From NCBI GenBank assembly GCA_910584495.1, contig CAJUAR010000013.1:1-48257 (forward strand): a stretch of 48,257 nucleotides of DNA, in the 5' to 3' direction. This DNA is from an uncultured Muribaculaceae bacterium (lineage in GTDB: Bacteria > Bacteroidota > Bacteroidia > Bacteroidales > Muribaculaceae). Position numbers and translations under genes: made by a program. This document shows positions 15,832 through 25,419 of this stretch, in pieces. The notes under the pieces were generated by a model. That model had not been told where the DNA came from and did not search any database. It was given only the letters and a program-made list of their open reading frames with translations. The first letter of the stretch is position 1, and every line of letters starts with the position of its first letter.

Positions 15832-16737
15832 ATGAAAGGCATAGTTCTCGCCGGAGGTTCCGGCACACGACTTTACCCCATCACCAAGGGTGTCAGCAAG
15901 CAGTTGCTGCCAATTTTCGACAAGCCAATGGTCTATTATCCCATATCGGTCCTTATGCTTGCCGGAATCCGCGAGATTCTTATCATCTCCACGCCTCAGG
16001 ACCTGCCGGGGTTCAAACGCCTGCTTGGAGACGGCTCGGACTATGGTGTTGCTTTCTCCTATGCCGAACAACCATCGCCCGACGGCCTCGCACAGGCATT
16101 CATAATCGGCAAGGAGTTTATCGGCAATGATGCAGCCTGTCTTGTACTTGGCGATAACATCTTCCATGGTGCCGGCTTCTCCGAAGTTCTCAAAAAAGCT
16201 GTCAAAGCTGCCGAGGAAGAATCGAAAGCCACCGTTTTCGGCTACTGGGTCGATGACCCTGAACGCTACGGAGTGGCAGAGTTCGACCACCACGGCAACT
16301 GCCTCTCCATCGAGGAAAAGCCCGAACATCCCAAGAGCAACTATGCCGTCGTCGGCCTCTACTTTTACCCAAACAAAGTAGTCCGCGTGGCCGAGACAAT
16401 CAAACCCTCTGCGCGTGGCGAGCTCGAAATCACCACCGTCAACCAGGAATTTCTCAAAGACGGAGAACTGAAAGTGCAGACGCTTCCTCGTGGTTTCGCA
16501 TGGCTCGACACCGGCACTCATGATTCTCTCGCAGAAGCGTCAATCTATGTAGAAGTGCTCGAAAAGCGGCAAGGTCTTAAAATAGCCTGTCTCGAAGGCA
16601 TAGCCTACCGCCAGGGATGGATTTCAAAAGATAAAATGGTTGAGCTTGCCAAACCCATGCTCAAAAACCAGTACGGCCAGTACCTGCTCAAAGTTGTTGA
16701 GGAAGTTGAACGCACCGGCAACAGCAATCTTGACTGA
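15832..16737 (+). CDS. rmlA: Glucose-1-phosphate thymidylyltransferase
   Basis: The 301-residue enzyme makes dTDP-glucose from dTTP and glucose-1-phosphate, the first step of dTDP-L-rhamnose synthesis in the cytosol. The N-terminal nucleotide-binding motif GIVLAGGSGTRLYPIT is complete. KQLLPIFDKPMVYYP, the GDNIFHG metal and substrate region, and EEKPEHPKSNYAVVGLYFY are also as expected. The ATG at 15832 gives the canonical start MKGIVLAGG; upstream in-frame codons overlap the preceding gene. It is the first of four rml genes packed with overlaps or 2-base gaps. Confidence 0.96.
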   Translation: MKGIVLAGGSGTRLYPITKGVSKQLLPIFDKPMVYYPISVLMLAGIREILIISTPQDLPGFKRLLGDGSDYGVAFSYAEQPSPDGLAQAFIIGKEFIGNDAACLVLGDNIFHGAGFSEVLKKAVKAAEEESKATVFGYWVDDPERYGVAEFDHHGNCLSIEEKPEHPKSNYAVVGLYFYPNKVVRVAETIKPSARGELEITTVNQEFLKDGELKVQTLPRGFAWLDTGTHDSLAEASIYVEVLEKRQGLKIACLEGIAYRQGWISKDKMVELAKPMLKNQYGQYLLKVVEEVERTGNSNLD

Positions 16738-16739
16738 TT

Positions 16740-17294
16740 ATGGAACTTATCAAAACAGATATTGAGGGAGTTGTAATCCTCGAACCTCGCGTGTTCACCG
16801 ACGCACGCGGCTATTTCTTCGAAAGTTTCAACCGCAAAGCTTTTGAGGAGCTTATCGGCCATGTCGACTTTGTGCAGGACAACGAATCTTGTTCGTCGCG
16901 CGGAGTTATGCGCGGCCTTCACTTCCAGCGACCGCCACATGCCCAGGCAAAACTCGTCCGCTGCGTCCGCGGCTCGGTACTTGATGTGGCCGTCGACATA
17001 CGTAAGGGTTCGCCCACTTACGGAAAGCACGTTACCTGCCTTCTCACCGAGCACAACCACCGCCAGTTCTTCATTCCCAGAGGATTCGCCCATGGTTTTG
17101 CCGTGCTGAGCGACACTGCAGTGTTCCAGTACAAATGCGACAACTACTATTGTCCCGAGGCCGATGGCGGCATCTCCATCGTCGATCCTTCGCTCGGCAT
17201 TGACTGGCGGCTCGACATTTCCGAAGCCATCCTCTCAGATAAAGACAAACACCACCCCATGTTCAACGACTTTGTATCGCCTTTTGAGCTATGA
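16740..17294 (+). CDS. rmlC: dTDP-4-dehydrorhamnose 3,5-epimerase
   Basis: The 184-residue cupin enzyme epimerises C3 and C5 of dTDP-4-keto-6-deoxyglucose. Family motifs are all visible: DARGYFFESFN near the start, RGVMRGLHFQ with the catalytic histidine (HF), VDIRKGSPTYG, and IPRGFAHGFAVLSD. Length is normal. It starts 2 bases after rmlA stops and overlaps rmlD by 4 bases, so it is translated from the same message. Confidence 0.96.
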   Translation: MELIKTDIEGVVILEPRVFTDARGYFFESFNRKAFEELIGHVDFVQDNESCSSRGVMRGLHFQRPPHAQAKLVRCVRGSVLDVAVDIRKGSPTYGKHVTCLLTEHNHRQFFIPRGFAHGFAVLSDTAVFQYKCDNYYCPEADGGISIVDPSLGIDWRLDISEAILSDKDKHHPMFNDFVSPFEL

Positions 17295-18163
17295 ACATTC
17301 TCGTAACAGGAGCTAACGGCCAGCTCGGCAACTGCATGCGCAATGCAGCCGCCCATTCTGCCGATAATTATATCTTCACCGATGTTGCCGAACTCGACAT
17401 CACCGTTGCTTCGGCTGTCGCCAAGATGGTGAACGATAACAATATAAACGTTATAATCAACTGTGCGGCCTACACTAACGTTGACAAAGCCGAGAGTGAC
17501 AAAGATTTTGCCGAGCTACTTAACGCTACGGCAGTTGAAAATCTTGCAAAGGCAATCAAAGCCAACAATGGAACGCTGATTCACATCTCTACCGACTATG
17601 TCTTTGGGGGTGACCCATATAACACTCCTTGCCGAGAAGACCAGACAGGCACACCAACAGGTGTGTACGGCCTTACCAAACTGCACGGCGAGCAAGCCAT
17701 TGCCGAGAGCGGATGCAAAGCCCTGATTTTCCGCACCGCTTGGCTTTACTCCGAATACGGAAAGAACTTTGTCAAGACCATGCTCAATCTCACCTCGACA
17801 AAGCCGCAACTCAACGTAGTTTTCGACCAGGTTGGCACTCCGACATACGCACAAGACCTTGCCGATGCCATCTTCGATATCGTTGCAAACCGTAAATTCG
17901 AAAGCAACGAAGGAATTTATCATTACTCCAACGAAGGTGTCTGCTCGTGGTTCGACTTCACAAAGATGATTGCTGAAATCGCAGGAAATACGACATGCGA
18001 CATCCAGCCTTGCCACAGCGATGAATTCCCCTCTCCTGTTGTGCGCCCGTCTTACTCGGTATTGGACAAGACCAAATTCAAAAACACATTCGGACTTAGC
18101 GTTCCATATTGGACCGATTCGCTGAAAGTCTGCATCAACAATCTGAAAACCAATGAAGCGTAA
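17291..18163 (+). CDS. rmlD: dTDP-4-dehydrorhamnose reductase
   Basis: The 290-residue short-chain dehydrogenase reduces dTDP-4-keto-L-rhamnose to dTDP-L-rhamnose. The Rossmann glycine motif is VTGANGQLG at residues 5-13. The catalytic Tyr-Lys pair is in TGVYGLTKLHGE. ISTDYVF and the RTAWLYS segment are typical. It overlaps rmlC by 4 bases and rmlB by 11 bases. Nothing is unusual in the sequence. Confidence 0.95.
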   Translation: MNILVTGANGQLGNCMRNAAAHSADNYIFTDVAELDITVASAVAKMVNDNNINVIINCAAYTNVDKAESDKDFAELLNATAVENLAKAIKANNGTLIHISTDYVFGGDPYNTPCREDQTGTPTGVYGLTKLHGEQAIAESGCKALIFRTAWLYSEYGKNFVKTMLNLTSTKPQLNVVFDQVGTPTYAQDLADAIFDIVANRKFESNEGIYHYSNEGVCSWFDFTKMIAEIAGNTTCDIQPCHSDEFPSPVVRPSYSVLDKTKFKNTFGLSVPYWTDSLKVCINNLKTNEA

Positions 18164-19286
18164 TATACTCATCACCGGCGGTGCCGGATTTATCGGTAGC
18201 CACGTCGTGCGCTTGTTTGTCAACAAATATCCCGACTATCATATTGTCAATCTCGACAAACTCACATACGCTGGCAACCTTGCCAACCTCAAGGACATCG
18301 AGGATAAGCCCAACTATACGTTCGTAAAGGCCGACATTGTCGACATCGACAAAATGCGCGAGATATTCCGTGAGTATGACATCAACGGTGTTATCCACCT
18401 CGCAGCCGAAAGCCACGTTGACCGCTCCATCAAGGACCCGTTCACTTTTGCCCGGACCAATGTGATGGGCACTCTTTCGCTTCTTCAGGCCGCAAAGGAA
18501 TACTGGGAGACACTGCCCGAAAAATTCGAGGGCAAGCTGTTCTACCACATCTCAACCGACGAAGTCTATGGAGCTCTTGAACTCACCCATCCCGAAGGCG
18601 TTCCGGCTCCCTTCACAACAAAAGCATCGAGCGAGGATGATATGGCCTACGGCACAGAGTTCTTCCTTGAAACGACCAAATACAATCCACACTCGCCATA
18701 TTCTGCATCGAAAGCATCGAGCGACCATTTCGTTCGTGCCTATCATGACACCTACGGTATGCCTACGCTCGTAACAAATTGCTCCAACAACTACGGTCCT
18801 TATCAGTTTCCAGAGAAACTGATTCCGCTGTTCATCAACAACATTCGTCAAGGCAAACCGCTGCCTGTCTACGGCAAAGGTGAGAATGTTCGCGACTGGC
18901 TGTTTGTTGAAGACCATGCTCGTGCCATCGACCTCATCTTTCACAAAGGTAAAGTCGGCGACACCTATAATATCGGCGGCTTCAACGAATGGAAGAACAT
19001 CGACCTTATAAAAGTCATCATCAAGACCGTTGACCGCCTGCTCGGCAATCCCGAAGGTCAGAGTCTCAGTCTGATAACCTACGTCACCGACCGCCTCGGC
19101 CATGACATGCGCTATGCCATCGACAGCCGCAAACTTCAGAGCGAACTCGGGTGGGAACCCTCGCTCCAGTTCGAAGAAGGCATCGAAAAAACCGTCCGCT
19201 GGTACCTCGACCACCAAGACTGGATGGACAACATCACCTCCGGCGACTACGAGAGGTATTATGTGGAAATGTATAAGATTCGGTAA
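18153..19286 (+). CDS. rmlB: dTDP-glucose 4,6-dehydratase
   Basis: The 377-residue SDR enzyme converts dTDP-glucose to dTDP-4-keto-6-deoxyglucose with bound NAD. Visible are the glycine motif TGGAGFIGSH (residues 7-16), LAAESHVDRS, the catalytic HISTDEVYG segment, and the YSASKASSDHFVRAYH Tyr-Lys pair. It is the last of the rml set. From here to the next gene there are 17 bases, and base composition then drops sharply in GC, marking the change from the conserved to the strain-specific part of the locus. Confidence 0.96.
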   Translation: MKRNILITGGAGFIGSHVVRLFVNKYPDYHIVNLDKLTYAGNLANLKDIEDKPNYTFVKADIVDIDKMREIFREYDINGVIHLAAESHVDRSIKDPFTFARTNVMGTLSLLQAAKEYWETLPEKFEGKLFYHISTDEVYGALELTHPEGVPAPFTTKASSEDDMAYGTEFFLETTKYNPHSPYSASKASSDHFVRAYHDTYGMPTLVTNCSNNYGPYQFPEKLIPLFINNIRQGKPLPVYGKGENVRDWLFVEDHARAIDLIFHKGKVGDTYNIGGFNEWKNIDLIKVIIKTVDRLLGNPEGQSLSLITYVTDRLGHDMRYAIDSRKLQSELGWEPSLQFEEGIEKTVRWYLDHQDWMDNITSGDYERYYVEMYKIR

Positions 19287-19303
19287 AGAGGATAGCGTCA
19301 AGG

Positions 19304-20847
19304 ATGGACATTAGCTTCAAAGATTTATCTAATAAGCAAATAGCAAAGAATTCTTTGTTCCTTTATATACGAATGGCGTTAATCATGATTATGTCATTGA
19401 TTAGTGTCAGAGTAATTCTTAGAGCACTTCATGTTGAAGATTATGGCATATACAATGCCATTGGCGGTGTCGTTACTTCATTGTCGTTTCTAAGTACTGT
19501 TTTAGCCGGCGCATCACAAAGATTTTTTTCATATTCTATTGGGGAAAAAAATGTATCCAATTTAAATAAGGATATTGGCTCCATATTATTTGGTTATGTC
19601 ATAATAATTGCTCTCATTATCATCTTAGCGGAAACGTTTGGCGAGTGGTTTGTTCTGAACCGAATGAACTTCTCAACAGAAAAACACATAGACATTCAAT
19701 GGGTCTTTCAGTTTTCTCTTGTCACATTTATTATTAATTTAATGTCTGCACCTCTTTTAGCATTAATAATTGCTCATGAGGATATGAGATATTATTCAAT
19801 AATTAGTATATCTGATGGCGCATTAAAGTTATTTGTTGCAATAGTATTATATATTATCCCTGAACAACGATTGATTGCTTATCCAGGTTTATTGATGATG
19901 GTTTCAATTATAACATTATCATTTTACTATATTATTGTCAAAAAAAATATCCTTATTTAAATATAAAACTAAATTTCGAGAAGAATAATTTTAAAAGAAT
20001 ATTTTCGTTTTCTTCTTGGTCTTGTTTTGGGGCAATCGCAAATGTTTGTTATCATCAAGGCATAAATATTTTATTTAATATTTTTGCCGGTCCGATAGCT
20101 AATGCTGCTTTTGCTATAGCAAATCAAGTTAATGCTGCGATTACAACTTTTGGATCAAGTTTCTTCTTAGCCGTTCGTCCAGGAATGATTAAAAGTTATG
20201 CTCAAAATAATTATTCTAGGCTTAATAATCTTTACTTGTTCAGCAGTAAAATGATTTTTGCATTGCTTTTTATAGTTATGCTACCTCTATTGGTAAAGAC
20301 TGATTATATATTAAATTTATGGTTAGGAGAAGTTGTCGAGTATATGGTACCCTTTACTCGAATAATTATAATTGCCAGTTTAATAATGTCGTTAGGCCTT
20401 CCGATAACTACGATAATCCAAGCTACCGGGCAAAATAAATATTATCATATGATAGTAGATGGATTCATCAGTGTTAGTGTAGTACTTATTTATTTTGCAT
20501 TAAAGATAGGATTGGCTCCTAGTTTCTCTTTATCAATTTCGATTATAATATATATGATTGCACACTATATTAGACTTGTTTTTTTAAAAAAACTAGCTAA
20601 TGAATCAATCAATGTTTACATCAAGTCGTGTTTATTCCCAATGGCTACTATACTTATAATGAATTGGGGGGTAATTTACATAATTGATTGTTTAATTGGA
20701 AATGATGATTTTGTGGGTTTTATTTTAATTTTTATTATTTCGTTGTTGGTTAACTTGTCGACTTATTATTTATTTTTGATTAATAAGACTGAACGTCTGT
20801 TCTTAATTAATCATATTTCTCGGATGGTAAATAGAATACAAAAATGA
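19304..20847 (+). pseudogene. wzx: Wzx-type O-unit/polysaccharide flippase, split by a -1 frameshift in an A8 tract
   Basis: Residues 1-218 of the first frame (19304-19960) are a typical MATE/Wzx start: a short polar N-terminus, then alternating membrane helices and FLSTVLAGASQRFFSYSIGE. The frame breaks at eight A's (19940-19947). In the -1 frame, coding continues without a stop from TATCCTTAT at 19948 through KKYPYLNIKLNF, GINILFNIFAGPIANAAFA and FFLAVRPGMIK to a stop at 20845-20847. Joined, the protein is about 514 residues, normal for Wzx, which flips undecaprenyl-linked repeat units across the inner membrane. One extra A would restore it. Options are slipped-strand phase variation, ribosomal or transcriptional slippage (A AAA AAT is slippery), a real null, or a sequencing error. 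The end overlaps the next start by 4 bases. Confidence 0.85.
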
Positions 20848-21467
20848 GAACTTTTTTCTTCTACTTAGGCTTATTTTTTTCACTTTTTTATTCAAGACGA
20901 CTATCTCGTTTAATAAGAAGTATTGTCATTATTATTAGATCTGGGTTTAGATCCACAGAATTTAAGAAATTCGGAAAAACTTCAACAATAAGTAATAATT
21001 GCTATATAGACAATGCTTCATGTATAAGTGTTGGAGAACGATGTATGATTCAATCTGGAAGTTTTATTACAGCTGTGGCTCGTTGGAAAAATGGTCAGAA
21101 ATTTAATCCTAGTATTATTATTGGTGATTATGTCAATATTGGACGGTATTGTCATATATCTGCAATCCAACAAATTGTAATCAAATCTGGGACGCGTCTA
21201 GGTTCGTATATTACAATTTTAGATAATTCTCATGGTAAAACGGACGGTATGCAAAAAGACATATCACCATATGATCGAGAGTTATATTCACCCGGAGGTG
21301 TTATTATTGAGGAAAATGTGTGGATAGGCGATAAAGCGACTATATTACCTAATGTACATATAGGTAAAAGCGCAGTTATTGGAGCTAATGCAGTTGTAAC
21401 TAAAGATATACCTGATTATGGTATTGCAGTTGGCTGTCCCGCAAAAGTAGTTGGATATAATAAGTAG
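20844..21467 (+). CDS. Hexapeptide-repeat (LbH) acyltransferase
   Basis: The 207-residue protein starts with a hydrophobic/basic N-terminus (about 1-35). A left-handed beta-helix follows, built from isoleucine-patch hexapeptides (NIGRYCHISAIQQIVIKSG, VWIGDKATILPNVHIG), and it ends with the standard IAVGCPAKVVG. Such enzymes transfer acetyl or other acyl groups from CoA to sugars. The histidine in LDNSHGKTD is a plausible catalytic residue. It overlaps wzx by 4 bases and lies 2 bases before wzy. It probably O- or N-acylates a residue of the repeat unit. Confidence 0.85.
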   Translation: MRTFFFYLGLFFSLFYSRRLSRLIRSIVIIIRSGFRSTEFKKFGKTSTISNNCYIDNASCISVGERCMIQSGSFITAVARWKNGQKFNPSIIIGDYVNIGRYCHISAIQQIVIKSGTRLGSYITILDNSHGKTDGMQKDISPYDRELYSPGGVIIEENVWIGDKATILPNVHIGKSAVIGANAVVTKDIPDYGIAVGCPAKVVGYNK

Positions 21468-21469
21468 TT

Positions 21470-22525
21470 ATGTTTATTTCACAAATAATACTTATAATAC
21501 TATTCTTTGTACTTGCTATTCTATCATATAGTCGCTATAGTTGTAATGATTTAAATCGACTCGATACTACTGGCCGACTCTACTACTTTCATGGCTTTAA
21601 ATACTTTTTGTTAATTATTCTAACGGTCTTATGTGTAACAAGGCCTGAACAAATGGCCGATTACAAACATTATGTAACCGCGTTTAATCATACGTTCTCT
21701 GAACGATTCGAACCCACCTTCTATATGATAAGATATCTTGCGTTATCTTTAGAATGGGATTATATTGGATTGTTTTTCATATATGCTGTTTTGTCTATAA
21801 GTATAAAAAACTATTGTATTACAAGAATGAGCGACCAAATATGGCTGTCCTATCTAATTTGGATTTCGAGCTCATTTATACTTATGGATATGATTACCAT
21901 CCGGGCGTCTGTTTCTTCTGGATTAATGTTATTAGCCATCAAATATCGATGCGACAATAGCTTACTTAAATCATTTATGGCCATAATTGTCGCTGCATTA
22001 TTTCATTATTCTGCTGCGATTTTGCTTATCATTATATTCCTTTCCCCAAGGAAAGGATATAGAATGTTTTATATCTGTATCATACCAGTTTGCTTTATCA
22101 TCCAAATTGTTGGATTGACAATTTCCCACTTTATCCCTTTATTGGGTCTGTCAGCGTTCCAGAATCTTTACGCAGGGTATAGTGATGATAGTGCAGCAAA
22201 CTTATATAATTTATTGACTTTAGGACGGTGCTTCATCGCAATTCTCTTATGGCTAAAGTATAATAATTGGAAGAGCCGAAATCCTTATGCACTGTTGTGC
22301 TTAAAAGTATACACGTTTGGAGGTGCGTTGTTTATGTTATTTGGCGACATGCTTAGAGTTGGGTTCCGATTTGCGGAAATGTTGTGGTGTACTGATATTA
22401 TAGCTTTTACTATGCTCACATATTTATTTACTCGGAAGTGCAAATGGATACCTATAACTGTATGTGCAATTCTTTTCTATATCACTATAACTAAAGAAAG
22501 TTATTGGAATCCCTCTAATCTTTAA
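21470..22525 (+). CDS. wzy: EpsG-like polysaccharide polymerase (Wzy)
   Basis: The 351-residue protein is almost wholly hydrophobic with about ten predicted membrane helices. EpsG-family landmarks are present: an early loop with RPEQMADYKHYV, the helix with TIRASVSSGLMLLAIKY, and ALFHYSAAILL. It would join lipid-linked repeat units on the periplasmic side of the inner membrane after Wzx flips them. Position directly after flippase and acyltransferase supports this. The low GC and unusual codon use are normal for wzy genes, which are exchanged between strains. Confidence 0.82.
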   Translation: MFISQIILIILFFVLAILSYSRYSCNDLNRLDTTGRLYYFHGFKYFLLIILTVLCVTRPEQMADYKHYVTAFNHTFSERFEPTFYMIRYLALSLEWDYIGLFFIYAVLSISIKNYCITRMSDQIWLSYLIWISSSFILMDMITIRASVSSGLMLLAIKYRCDNSLLKSFMAIIVAALFHYSAAILLIIIFLSPRKGYRMFYICIIPVCFIIQIVGLTISHFIPLLGLSAFQNLYAGYSDDSAANLYNLLTLGRCFIAILLWLKYNNWKSRNPYALLCLKVYTFGGALFMLFGDMLRVGFRFAEMLWCTDIIAFTMLTYLFTRKCKWIPITVCAILFYITITKESYWNPSNL

Positions 22526-22527
22526 TT

Positions 22528-23379
22528 ATGATTGCTATTTTACTTGCAACTTATAATGGAGCGAAATTTATAAAGAGACAATTAGATTCAGTAATTAACC
22601 AATCTCATAAAGATTGGCAGTTATATATTCGTGATGACGGTTCAAAAGACAAAACTGTAGAAATCATACAAGATTACGCATTATTGAATAATCGGATTCA
22701 TCTGATTAATGATAATCTTGGAAATCTTGGCTGTCGTAACCAGTTCTTACATCTATTACGAATTATCGACGCAGACTATTACATGTTTTGCGACCAGGAT
22801 GATGTTTGGCTAGTAGACAAAATAGAAAAATCCTTGACAAGAATTCAAGAATTAGAAAAAAGGAATCCAAACAAACCTATACTTGTCGGATCTGACTGCC
22901 ATATGTGTGGTCCTAACCTTGAAGTTATAAATCAATCTTGTTGGGACCATTTGAGGATTGACCCGAAGAAGTTTCTCACCTATAACGGTATCTGTGTCTA
23001 TCCCTTTATAACAGGAGCTTCCATGATTCTTAACCGCGCTGCGCGCGATATTATACCACCGATTCCGGCAGGGTTGCCTAAAAACAGACCGATGTACGAT
23101 TGGTGGGTTTTAATTCAAGTATATAAACATGGGATTGTTGATTTGCTTGAAGAGCCGACAAGATACTACCGTCAACACAACAACAATGTATCTGGTGGTA
23201 TCGAGAAACTCAATAATTCATATTGGCACAAATTGCGTCATATCAAGAAAATAATTGAGGCAAATAAGACAAGAGCAAAAGTTCTGACTGCGATAGGGTA
23301 TCGACCCATGATAAAATATTGGTTTTTCAAAGCCGTCTATCTGTGCAAGATGATGAATTATAAACATTCTAAAAAGTGA
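22528..23379 (+). CDS. Family 2 glycosyltransferase (rhamnosyltransferase-like)
   Basis: The 283-residue protein has a GT-A fold N-terminus: ILLATYNGAKFIKRQLDSV, then IRDDGSKDKT and the DxD-like FCDQDDVWL segment. A C-terminal part contains DWWVLIQVYKHG and RYYRQHNNNVSGG. This arrangement is close to GT2 enzymes that add rhamnose in O-antigens, which would fit the rml genes, but the sugar is inference. It lies 2 bases after wzy and its stop overlaps the next start by 1 base. Confidence 0.85.
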   Translation: MIAILLATYNGAKFIKRQLDSVINQSHKDWQLYIRDDGSKDKTVEIIQDYALLNNRIHLINDNLGNLGCRNQFLHLLRIIDADYYMFCDQDDVWLVDKIEKSLTRIQELEKRNPNKPILVGSDCHMCGPNLEVINQSCWDHLRIDPKKFLTYNGICVYPFITGASMILNRAARDIIPPIPAGLPKNRPMYDWWVLIQVYKHGIVDLLEEPTRYYRQHNNNVSGGIEKLNNSYWHKLRHIKKIIEANKTRAKVLTAIGYRPMIKYWFFKAVYLCKMMNYKHSKK

Positions 23380-24566
23380 TGAAGCAGAAAAAGGTCCTCA
23401 TAGTTGCTTCGGTTGTTTCGTTCATTGAATGGTTCAACAAAGAGAATGTCGAGTATCTTCGCAATGACAAGTCGTGTGAGATACATATTGCCTGCAATTT
23501 TGACTATATGGATGATACCGATGAGACACGAACATTACAGTATATCAAAAAGCTTAAAGATGAAGGAATAATTCTCCATAATATTCATTTTGCACGTTCA
23601 CCTTTTTGCAAAGATAACATATCATCTTATAAGATTCTCAAATCGATTATTAAACGCGAAAAATTTGACCTAATACATTGCCATACACCAACTGTATCAA
23701 TCCTAACGAGACTGGCCGCACGAGATGCAAGGAAAAAAGGTACCACCGTAATGTATACTTGTCACGGATTTCATTTTCACAATGCCAGTCCAAAGAAAAA
23801 TTGGATATTATATTTTCCGATAGAAAAATTCATGTCGCGGTTCACTGATTATCTGGTGACAATCAATCATGAAGACTATCGAAGAGCTTGTACGTTTAAC
23901 AGTAAGAACGTCAGATATATTCCAGGGGTCGGAGTTAATCTTTCAAAGATAAAAGATTGCCGAATTGACCGTAAAAAATACAAAGAGAATCTTGGACTAC
24001 CCGAGGATTCAATTTTAGTGCTTTCGATTGGCGAACTTATCGAACGCAAAAACCACGAAGTTATCATTCGAGCTGTCGCTCAAAGTGATAACAAAAACAT
24101 TTACTATGCTATCTGTGGCAAGGGACCCTTGCATGACCATTTAAAATCACTTTCCAAGCAACTTGGCATTAATGACCGCGTGCTTTTCCTCGGCTTTAGA
24201 AAAGACATACCTGAATTATGCCACACCGCAGACATCAGTGTTTTCCCAAGCAGAATAGAAGGACTTGGTCTTGCAGGAATCGAGGCCATGGCTGCCGGTG
24301 TGCCTCTCGTTTCTTCTAACGTTCATGGCATTTTGGATTATGTTAAAGACGGTATTACCGGTTATGCCTTTGCGCCCGACGATATTAAAGGTTTTTCTGT
24401 TGCCATATCTACGTTGGCCGAAAGACCGTCCTTAAGAAAATCTATGGCTATCGAGTGTAGAAAAGCCGTTGAACCTTTCGACTTGCCAAACGCCCTGCGG
24501 TCAATGTGGAATATTTACGATGAAATATTAGATAAAAAAATTGAAGATGAAATACACAATGCATGA
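23379..24566 (+). CDS. Family 4 glycosyltransferase
   Basis: The 395-residue protein is a two-domain GT-B enzyme. The N-terminal domain holds KVLIVASVVSFIEWF and HCHTPTVSILTRLAAR. The C-terminal donor-binding domain holds SIGELIERKNHEVIIRA, YAICGKGPL, and the EX7E-type motif PSRIEGLGLAGIEAMAAGVP. It is a retaining cytosolic transferase using a nucleotide sugar. A GTG lies one codon earlier but the ATG at 23379 fits better and gives a 1-base overlap with the previous stop. GC is rising again here compared with the wzx-wzy stretch. Confidence 0.87.
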   Translation: MKQKKVLIVASVVSFIEWFNKENVEYLRNDKSCEIHIACNFDYMDDTDETRTLQYIKKLKDEGIILHNIHFARSPFCKDNISSYKILKSIIKREKFDLIHCHTPTVSILTRLAARDARKKGTTVMYTCHGFHFHNASPKKNWILYFPIEKFMSRFTDYLVTINHEDYRRACTFNSKNVRYIPGVGVNLSKIKDCRIDRKKYKENLGLPEDSILVLSIGELIERKNHEVIIRAVAQSDNKNIYYAICGKGPLHDHLKSLSKQLGINDRVLFLGFRKDIPELCHTADISVFPSRIEGLGLAGIEAMAAGVPLVSSNVHGILDYVKDGITGYAFAPDDIKGFSVAISTLAERPSLRKSMAIECRKAVEPFDLPNALRSMWNIYDEILDKKIEDEIHNA

Positions 24567-25329
24567 TATTACTTCTTCTTTGACGAAGAAGAAAAATAGC
24601 CGAAGTTCTTTATGGGTTCAGCTTTGGGTAAGAAAAGCTTCTTTCCCGGTAACTTATTGCTTTATCAACGCCGGCTGGTCGGCTAATCAGGTCTCAGTTC
24701 TTTCCTGGATTTTGATTTTCGTAGCTGCCGTTTGTCTATGCATAAACAATTTTTGGTGGATGCTGACAGGGGTTATACTAACTAATTTTTGGTTGGTTTT
24801 AGATTGTGTTGACGGAAACATCGCTCGTGTCAAAAAAGTTAAAACATTTATGGGTGACTTTTTCGATGCAGTGGCAGGTTATGGTCCGTTTTCATTTACA
24901 ACACTGGCTCTTGGCATAGCAGCATACAACACATCGTTCTTTGTTCCAGAGGAGTATAAAACGTGGATTATTGTAGTCGCCGGTTTTGCAGCCATGTGTA
25001 ATTTGTATATGCGTCTTGTTCATCAGAAATATCTTAACTGCTATTTTGCAGCAGAAAACATTCTTGGCGAAAGTGATAAGGTGACGTTGAAAGACACCGA
25101 AGACAAAAAAAGTTTTGCCTATATACGTGAACAAATTGACAAAAATCTCGGAGTATCAGGGCTTTTCATGCCATGGCTTTTTGTCGCACTTTTCACTAAT
25201 ACTTTCGACATCATGATTGCCTTCTATTCGGTATACTATATACTTTCATTTTTGGCAATCTGCGTCCTTTATTGTAAAAACGCATCTGCATTTGAAAAAG
25301 AAGCGCAAGGCAAACTGCATGGCAAGTGA
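24547..25329 (+). CDS. CDP-alcohol phosphatidyltransferase family protein
   Basis: The protein (260 residues from the ATG at 24547) has about six membrane helices and the CDP-alcohol phosphotransferase motif. Counting from that start: Asp86-xx-Asp89-Gly90-xx-Ala93-Arg94, then Gly103-xxx-Asp107. The last aspartate of the consensus (xxxD) is Gly111 here. The family moves a phospho-alcohol from a CDP-alcohol to an acceptor alcohol in the membrane. In a polysaccharide locus, with a TagD-like cytidylyltransferase 6 kb downstream, it may add a phospho-alcohol such as phosphoglycerol to the glycan (inference). A TTG at 24541 or ATG at 24559 are alternative starts. It overlaps the previous gene. The IS66 element begins 11 bases after its stop. 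Confidence 0.8.
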   Translation: MKYTMHDITSSLTKKKNSRSSLWVQLWVRKASFPVTYCFINAGWSANQVSVLSWILIFVAAVCLCINNFWWMLTGVILTNFWLVLDCVDGNIARVKKVKTFMGDFFDAVAGYGPFSFTTLALGIAAYNTSFFVPEEYKTWIIVVAGFAAMCNLYMRLVHQKYLNCYFAAENILGESDKVTLKDTEDKKSFAYIREQIDKNLGVSGLFMPWLFVALFTNTFDIMIAFYSVYYILSFLAICVLYCKNASAFEKEAQGKLHGK

Positions 25330-25331
25330 TA

Positions 25332-25340
25332 GTCCGTTAT
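25332..25340. repeat. Left target-site duplication of the IS66 element
   Basis: GTCCGTTAT directly precedes the left terminal repeat and recurs at 28063-28071 after the right one. IS66 elements normally duplicate 8 bp; the ninth matching base is probably chance. Confidence 0.85.
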
Positions 25341-25419
25341 GTAAGCGTCCAAAAATGACGTATTGCCTGCGGCGGTGATTATGCCGACCTTTGCCGGCGT
25401 TAATTCTAACCCAGCAAAG

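Noticed and set aside
19961..20184. Non-coding gap between two separate membrane proteins
   Set aside because: The -1 frame is open across the whole gap and encodes typical flippase helices, so the two frames are one split gene.
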